This document shows, in pieces, positions 31,028 through 35,705 of a DNA stretch of 35,705 nucleotides; position 1 is the stretch's first letter; each line of letters starts with the position of its first letter. Below the pieces are notes generated by a model. It was not told the DNA's origin and ran no database searches. It saw only the letters and a list, made by a program, of their open reading frames with translations. A program made the position numbers and the translations under genes. Source of the DNA: Anaerolinea sp. (GTDB lineage: Bacteria; Chloroflexota; Anaerolineae; Anaerolineales; Villigracilaceae); the NCBI GenBank assembly GCA_020049345.1, contig JAIFKY010000027.1, forward strand, positions 1 through 35,705, written 5' to 3'.

Positions 31028-32530
31028 ATGAAATCGCCTTACATTCTTCTTTTATTTATTTCTGCAATCTTATTATCTGCCTGTGGTTCTAAAGCGCAAG
31101 CATCCGCGGCAGTCCCACTGCCATTTATATTAATTACCTCCGCGCCGAACCCATCAGCCACACCCACACCATTTCAACCCGCACTTTATACGCCAACACA
31201 GCCTTCCTTGTTGTCATACGGTCTTAATACGCCAACGCCGCAACAAATTCTGCCGACTGAAACTGCCTCCCCTACACCAATCCCACCAATTGCGCCCACT
31301 GCCACAGTGGATGTGAGTCAATTATTCCCAACCTTGGCCGCCCCCCCTATTGTCGAATCTGTTGCGGTTGCGCCCACAGCCCTGCCGCCGCTGACCGACA
31401 ACGAAACCATCAACTTCCTGCTGATCGGCTCGGATAAACGCCCCGGTTCGTCGTATCGCACCGACACTTTGGTTATCGCCATTGTCTGGCCCAAGGAAGG
31501 GCAAGTCTCGCTCATTTCCATTCCACGCGACTTGTGGATTTATATTCCAACCGTGGGAATGCAACGCATCAACACCGCCTATCAAAGCGGAGAAATTACC
31601 GGCTATGTGGGCGGCGGGCCGGGCTTATTAAAAGACACCATTGCATACAACCTCGGCATTCGCATTGATCACACTGCCATGGTCGAGTTTGATGGTTTTC
31701 GCCGCATCGTGGATACGCTCGGCGGCGTGGAAGTGCCGATCTCCTGCGCCTACACCGACTGGCGTTTAATTGATCCGTCGTACGACCCTGAAAATGAAAA
31801 CAACTGGTGGCTCTTCACCGTTGGACCCGGACAGATTCACATGGATGGCGACCTTGCGCTCTGGTATGCGCGATCACGTTCCAAATCCAACGACTTTGAC
31901 CGCGGACGCCGCCAGCAGGAAGTCATCCGCACCATATTTACCAAAGCCCTGCAAACCGATACGTTCAGCAAAATTCCCCAACTGTACAATGACTTCTCCA
32001 GCACCATCATCACCGATCTTGGCATTACAGACCTGTTACGCATGTCACCCTACGCGCTCAACTTCACCAACGCAAACATTCGCGGCTATTACATCCGCCC
32101 GCCCTACGTCAGCTCGTGGACAACTCCCGGCGGCGCGGCTGTGCTGCTGCCAAACGAAGCCGAACTGAATCAAATGCTGATCGAAGCCACCACCCTCTCA
32201 ACGTACGCAGTGCAGCGCAAAACCATCAACGTGGAAGTGCAAAACGGCGCCCCTTTCGATACTTGGGACGCCCTCGCCGCCTCGCGTCTTAATTACGCGG
32301 GCTACCAGACCAGCATTGCGACCGCTGACCGCCGCGACTACACCTCATCTGTGATTGTGGATTTCACCCCCGCGCAGGATCCAAATCAACGGCAGACGAT
32401 CATCTCGACCCTCAACCTGTATTCGGCAAATGTGCTTTCCCTACCCGACGCAAACAGCCCCGTTCAATATCGTGTGATCCTTGGTTATGATTATGAGCCA
32501 TGCTTCCAGCCACAGGATTTGTCGCATTAA
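31028..32530 (+). CDS. LCP-family lipoprotein with LytR_C domain
   Basis: The 500-residue protein has a lipobox (LLSAC, Cys near 19), a ~100-residue Thr/Pro linker, and an LCP domain at ~128-320. Motifs: FLLIGSDKRPG, YRTDTLVIAIVWP (Asp), SIPRDLWIYIP (Arg), GGPGLLKDTIAYNLG, GGVEVPI, and YARSRSKSNDFDRGRRQQEV (late Arg pair). The C-terminal ~100 residues (VEVQNGAPFDTWDALAASRL, SVIVDFTP) form a LytR_C-like domain. It should transfer glycopolymers to the wall. Unlike the LCP at 3302 it is a lipoprotein, not TM-anchored, and keeps the full RxxRQQ box. No clear ribosome site precedes ATG 31028. Confidence 0.92.
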   Translation: MKSPYILLLFISAILLSACGSKAQASAAVPLPFILITSAPNPSATPTPFQPALYTPTQPSLLSYGLNTPTPQQILPTETASPTPIPPIAPTATVDVSQLFPTLAAPPIVESVAVAPTALPPLTDNETINFLLIGSDKRPGSSYRTDTLVIAIVWPKEGQVSLISIPRDLWIYIPTVGMQRINTAYQSGEITGYVGGGPGLLKDTIAYNLGIRIDHTAMVEFDGFRRIVDTLGGVEVPISCAYTDWRLIDPSYDPENENNWWLFTVGPGQIHMDGDLALWYARSRSKSNDFDRGRRQQEVIRTIFTKALQTDTFSKIPQLYNDFSSTIITDLGITDLLRMSPYALNFTNANIRGYYIRPPYVSSWTTPGGAAVLLPNEAELNQMLIEATTLSTYAVQRKTINVEVQNGAPFDTWDALAASRLNYAGYQTSIATADRRDYTSSVIVDFTPAQDPNQRQTIISTLNLYSANVLSLPDANSPVQYRVILGYDYEPCFQPQDLSH

Positions 32531-32568
32531 CCAGAGGGTGCGCCGGTAATTTTCATACCCTCCCCCTG

Positions 32569-32597
32569 TTGACAACCCCCCTTATATTCGCTAAACT
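32569..32597 (+). promoter_or_regulatory. Promoter of the recombinase-like gene
   Basis: Perfect TTGACA (32569-32574), a 17-base spacer and TAAACT (32592-32597). The predicted start is near 32604, leaving a ~32-base leader that contains AAGGA six bases before ATG 32636. Confidence 0.75.
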
Positions 32598-32635
32598 ATA
32601 CGAAAAGACTATGCGCTACCGCGCAAGGATAACCT

Positions 32636-33535
32636 ATGGCAAACATAACTGACTCTGCACATATTACAAGCAAAACCCTGCTCCCTACTGCATTCAACGG
32701 CTGGGAAATGTTCATGTACGATCAAGGGCGTTCGCCGAACACCGTCAAAGCCTTTCTTTCAGATGTTCGTCTGCTGACTCAATTCCTCGCGCCCGATCAA
32801 TCCATCGGCAGTATCACTACGGATGATCTCAACCGTTTCTTTGCGTGGATGGAAAAAGAGCGCGGCATTCCATGCAGCCCAAAAACTTTATCTCGGCGCA
32901 TCACCTCTGTGAAATCATTTTTTCGCTGGCTGCACCAGTACGGCACATTATCCATCAACCCGGCCGAAAAGGTTTTGCAACGCTCTGCCATCAGTCCGCT
33001 TCCGCAAATATTGAGCAATGATGAATATGAGGCTGTCCTGCTTGCCGCAGATCGTCACCGCCGCCAGACCAAGCCAGATGCCCGTTTTTTCACGCTGGTT
33101 TATCTCCTGTTGACCACGGGCATTAAGAAAAGCGAATGTCTGGGCATCCACACCAATCACATTGACCTTCAGGCTAAGAATGGTCCACATATTTTCATCC
33201 GCTATGCCAGTCCGGCAAACCGTTACAAAGAGCGAAAAATAGAATTGAAGGAAGATTGGATTGCCGCCTACAAGGAATATCAGGCGCAATACAAGCCCGT
33301 TGATCAAGTCTTCGCATGGTCGCCGCGCAGATTGGAATATTTGCTTGAAGATATTGGCACAGAAGCCAGCCTGACCAAACACCTGTCCTTTGATATGTGC
33401 CGTTGGACATGCGCCGTGCGCGATTACCAAGCCGGCGTCGAAGCGGATGCCATTCGCCAGAAACTGGGCGTATCTAAAATTCAATGGCGTGAGTTGTTTA
33501 TTAAACTAAAACAATTGAATGGCGAAATGAAGTAG
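32636..33535 (+). CDS. Degenerate XerC/D-like tyrosine recombinase, probably inactive
   Basis: The 299-residue protein has the Xer domain order: an N-terminal SAM-like core-binding domain (~20-115, SPNTVKAFLSDVRLL, LSRRITSVKSFFRWL, NPAEKV) and a catalytic-type domain (~120-295). The catalytic residues are altered. Arg I is Lys (TGIKKSE, K164), the HxxRH box reads FDMCRWTCA (only R256 left), LGH is LGVS (V279), and the Tyr position aligns to F288 in IQWRELFIK. It likely binds DNA without cutting it. No att site or mobile genes are seen nearby. Its own strong promoter and RBS argue that it is a functional, domesticated protein and not a dying gene. Confidence 0.82.
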   Translation: MANITDSAHITSKTLLPTAFNGWEMFMYDQGRSPNTVKAFLSDVRLLTQFLAPDQSIGSITTDDLNRFFAWMEKERGIPCSPKTLSRRITSVKSFFRWLHQYGTLSINPAEKVLQRSAISPLPQILSNDEYEAVLLAADRHRRQTKPDARFFTLVYLLLTTGIKKSECLGIHTNHIDLQAKNGPHIFIRYASPANRYKERKIELKEDWIAAYKEYQAQYKPVDQVFAWSPRRLEYLLEDIGTEASLTKHLSFDMCRWTCAVRDYQAGVEADAIRQKLGVSKIQWRELFIKLKQLNGEMK

Positions 33536-33552
33536 GACTTTTGCAATCAACC

Positions 33553-33589
33553 ATAAAAAATCCCGTCCAAAATGGACGGGATTTTTTAT
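33553..33589. terminator. Bidirectional terminator between recombinase-like gene and tilS
   Basis: A 16-bp perfect stem centred on TCCCGTCC / GGACGGGA with A and T runs on both sides and a short A-rich loop. It overlaps the tilS stop codon and ends transcription of both convergent genes. Confidence 0.9.
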
Positions 33590-35025
33590 GCTCCTTTCTC
33601 GCGCGGACGCGAAATGGAGAAATATAAAACGCTTTTGGTTACCGCCGTAAGCCGATAGGCATGTGCGGGACGATAGCCAGGCACCCAGATAATCTCCTCG
33701 CCCGCGCACAAGAGGGGCCAGTTATCTCTCGCGCGCTGCGGCATTTTCACATTTACAAAGAAGTCGGATAGTTTCTGTGAATGACCGTTCAAACCAAATG
33801 GGGAAAATTGATCGCCCGCGCGGCGGGTTCGCAGATTAAGCGGCTTTGATAAATTCTCCACGTCCAACCAGACCTGAAACATGTCTTCGTTTCGTTCCGC
33901 CTGTTCCCGCGCTAAAACAGGCATTCCCCAACGTTCACAATTAAACTTCCACCCGCCTGCAAGTTCAATTTGGGTTGGGATCGAGACTAGCGCAGAGCCG
34001 ATTCCTGTCAGTTGGGGCCAAAGGTTGAAAGGCAGTTCTGCATCTACGGTGCAAATATATACATGGTTTGCTTCGCGGAACATTCGCAAACCGCCTTTCA
34101 AATCTACACGCGAGAAATGAGTCGGAGAGTTGATCATTGAAACAGCGCGCTCCAGCGTGGAATAGGATACATCCACTGCGGGGTGCAAAGTTTGCATGGC
34201 TTGTTTGACCAGATTGCGTTGAAGCCCAAGCGAACACTTGGAAAGCAAATCAGAGTCGAATGTGATGGAATTCTCATCTGAGCTTGTCACGGTTTCATGC
34301 CAGGCAGTTTCGAGCATTTCCATTAAAAAGACATAATCGCCTTTAAGGGATTGGGACATCCGCAAAACTGCTTCGCGAAATTTTGGGTTGTAACTTTCAA
34401 GGTTGGGAATTAAAAGGTGGCGAATACGGTTGCGCTGAAAATCAATTGAATCGTTGCTTGAATCATAATGCGGGCGCAAGCCATTTGCGGCGCAAAACAC
34501 AACCGTTTCCTCGCGCCACATATTTAACAAGGGGCGCACAATGGGAATTTCGGGATCAAATGTTTTTATGACCGAACGATAAGACATGCCTTTCAAACCA
34601 TTGAGGGCGCTTCCACGCAGAAAGTGCATAATAATGGTCTCTACTTGATCATCTGCCGTATGCCCGACTGCCACCGCCTGGGCGTTTCGTTCACGTGCCA
34701 GCTTGAACATAAAACGATAACGCAGGTTGCGCGCGGCCTCTTCGATGGATAGTTTCTCCTGCTCGGCATGGGCGCGCACATCTTCGCTGCCAAATTGACA
34801 GCCCAACATTAATCGAGAGGCGGTCTTTTCCACCATGCGCGCATCTTCGCCGGACTCTGGGCGAAGTTGATGATCGAAATGCGCGACAACAAGTGAATAG
34901 CCAGCCTGCCGCAATGTTTCCAGCAGGCACAGGCTATCAGGTCCGCCTGAGACACCGACGACAATTGGGCGGTCTTTTACAAGTCCGCACTCACCCTTCA
35001 AAATGGCTTCGATGGTCTCTGACAT
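33586..35025 (-). CDS. tilS: tRNA(Ile)-lysidine synthase
   Basis: The enzyme attaches lysine to C34 of the AUA-reading tRNA-Ile2, which is essential for decoding. Its 479 residues carry the N-type PP-loop SGGPDS (26-31), AHFDHQLRPES near 48, EEAARNLRYRFM near 94-105, GHTADDQVETIIMHFLRGS near 120-138 and RPLLNMWREE. The C-terminal ~150 residues correspond to the TilS substrate-binding and C-domain. ATG 35025 is 15 bp after the epimerase stop, with no strong ribosome site of its own, suggesting coupling. The stop overlaps the shared terminator. Confidence 0.96.
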   Translation of the reverse strand: MSETIEAILKGECGLVKDRPIVVGVSGGPDSLCLLETLRQAGYSLVVAHFDHQLRPESGEDARMVEKTASRLMLGCQFGSEDVRAHAEQEKLSIEEAARNLRYRFMFKLARERNAQAVAVGHTADDQVETIIMHFLRGSALNGLKGMSYRSVIKTFDPEIPIVRPLLNMWREETVVFCAANGLRPHYDSSNDSIDFQRNRIRHLLIPNLESYNPKFREAVLRMSQSLKGDYVFLMEMLETAWHETVTSSDENSITFDSDLLSKCSLGLQRNLVKQAMQTLHPAVDVSYSTLERAVSMINSPTHFSRVDLKGGLRMFREANHVYICTVDAELPFNLWPQLTGIGSALVSIPTQIELAGGWKFNCERWGMPVLAREQAERNEDMFQVWLDVENLSKPLNLRTRRAGDQFSPFGLNGHSQKLSDFFVNVKMPQRARDNWPLLCAGEEIIWVPGYRPAHAYRLTAVTKSVLYFSISRPREKGA

Positions 35026-35040
35026 GGTTTTTTAGTTAAT

Positions 35041-35445
35041 TTAGATTTGGTACAACTCTACCAGCACCCCGCCCGTTGACTCAGGGTGGATGAAAGCGTA
35101 TTTTTTTCCATCTGCCGCAGTGCGCGGTTCTTCGTTAATGAGGCGAATATTCTTCGCCTTGAGTTGCAACATCATCCCATCAATATCATCCACTTCCAGG
35201 CAGAGGTGGTGCATTCCCGGTCCGCGCTTGGCGAGGTATTTGGCAATGCCTGAATCATCACTGGTTGGCATGACCAATTCCACTTCGGCGCCGGCCACGG
35301 GCAGAAACGCCACCTGTGATTTTTCAGCGGGGACATCGCGTAGTTCGTGCAATTGAATACCGAGCGCGTCACGCCAGAATAACAGGGATTTTTCCATATC
35401 ATCCACGACAACGGCGACATGATTAACTGCTTTAATTTGGGGCAT
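35041..35445 (-). CDS. mce: Methylmalonyl-CoA epimerase (VOC family)
   Basis: The 134-residue single VOC-domain protein matches methylmalonyl-CoA/ethylmalonyl-CoA epimerase in length and pattern: VNHVAVVVDDMEKSLLFWRD at 7-26 (metal His), LVMPTSDDSGIAKYLAKRGPG, MHHLCLEVDDID near 78-89 (metal His), and the C-terminal ESTGGVLVELYQI with its metal Glu. It links propionyl-CoA/odd-chain or branched amino acid catabolism with succinyl-CoA. The next gene, tilS, is unrelated. ATG 35445 follows GAGGA. No mutase gene is in view. A generic glyoxalase-like activity is the alternative. Confidence 0.9.
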   Translation of the reverse strand: MPQIKAVNHVAVVVDDMEKSLLFWRDALGIQLHELRDVPAEKSQVAFLPVAGAEVELVMPTSDDSGIAKYLAKRGPGMHHLCLEVDDIDGMMLQLKAKNIRLINEEPRTAADGKKYAFIHPESTGGVLVELYQI

Positions 35446-35627
35446 AAGTTCCTCTTGAATGTTTTTTTATTAAGCGATTCAATTTTACCCGAATAAAGTG
35501 TGGGCAACGATTCAGCAGTTCAGGGTCGGTGAACAGGTTTTCGTGAATGTAGATTTCGCACCAATTCAGTACAAATATGATAAAATACCTGTGCAAAACC
35601 TTTGCAAAATATTAATTTGGAGTAGAA

Positions 35628-35705
35628 ATGTCCTTTAGCAAAAATCCAGCCTTTAACTTAAAAGTTGTTCTGCAAGAAACCAACCTTGCGGCAGACACTT
35701 TGCGC
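35628..35705 (+). CDS. Partial MerR-type (HTH) regulator, N-terminus only
   Basis: Twenty-six codons from ATG 35628, preceded by GGAG, run off the window edge: MSFSKNPAFNLKVVLQETNL then AADTLR. The sequence up to TLR fits the first helices of MerR-family winged HTH proteins, where an Arg-Ala-Trp-Glu-Arg-Arg-Tyr-type continuation would be expected. That continuation lies outside the window, so the call is tentative. Upstream are a TAAAAT with TG one base before it (extended -10, near 35578) and TGCAAAA-CCTT-TGCAAAA direct repeats at about 35592-35609 that could be operators. Confidence 0.5.
   Translation, partial: MSFSKNPAFNLKVVLQETNLAADTLR

Noticed and set aside
32611-32652. 14-codon upstream ORF (MRYRARITYGKHN) overlapping the recombinase ATG
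   Set aside because: It has no ribosome site and begins just seven bases from the predicted transcription start; not enough to claim a leader peptide.
32569-33589. Possible mobile island or integron because of an Xer-like gene
   Set aside because: No att repeats, no cargo, no other mobility gene; flanked by housekeeping genes and catalytically degenerate.

Overview
The window looks like ordinary chromosome of an uncultured-type Chloroflexota bacterium, probably class Anaerolineae. This is an inference from style, with no marker gene to confirm it. The signs are: secreted lipoproteins with long Thr/Pro linkers just after the lipobox, several LytR-CpsA-Psr (LCP) proteins, giant TPR proteins, a PfkB-SAH hydrolase pair, a Tat-exported L,D-transpeptidase, many short GC-rich intergenic palindromes, and CCACAAAG / CCACAGAG intergenic repeats. 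I found no rRNA, tRNA, CRISPR array, prophage or complete insertion sequence.

Layout. 1-6190: a TrmH-type rRNA methyltransferase (-), then a + block with a small membrane protein, a G5/3D-domain lipoprotein, an LCP protein translationally coupled to rsmA, and a Thr/Pro-linker lipoprotein. 6190-11560: a - strand island of sulfur/adenosine salvage genes (PotD-like binding protein, mtnA, a MazF-type toxin-antitoxin pair, a PfkB adenosine-kinase-like sugar kinase and ahcY). 11620-14150: a large TPR/lytic transglycosylase lipoprotein (+). 14340-23050: mostly - strand housekeeping: a glutaredoxin-DUF2085 fusion, pgeF, yggS, yggT, yggU; then CcdA and an L,D-transpeptidase; then a patatin, a small membrane protein and an esterase; then a MalY-type C-S lyase. 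23165-25984: a secreted protein, a probable nuclease/DUF2283 toxin-antitoxin pair and a membrane-anchored sulfotransferase (+). 26150-33535: a TPR protein (-) divergent from a histidine-kinase-like protein, a LysM protein, a second LCP protein and a degenerate tyrosine recombinase. 33586-35445: tilS and methylmalonyl-CoA epimerase (-). The right edge cuts a probable MerR-type regulator.

How the genes fit together. One theme is S-adenosylmethionine by-product recycling: AhcY splits SAH, the PfkB kinase would remove adenosine, MtnA and possibly PgeF handle methylthioadenosine, and MalY cleaves C-S bonds. The other theme is envelope and peptidoglycan work: two LCP proteins, Slt, L,D-transpeptidase, LysM and G5/3D proteins.

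The strongest leads are: (1) a compact leader before the kinase-ahcY operon in which a predicted pseudoknot competes with an intrinsic terminator; (2) a histidine kinase whose phosphoacceptor His is Gln; (3) an Xer-like recombinase that has lost Arg I, most of the HxxRH box and the Tyr nucleophile; (4) two copies of a ~120-140 bp inverted-repeat element whose ends form the stop codons of neighbouring genes; and (5) several promoters placed so close to ATG that the mRNAs should be leaderless or nearly so.
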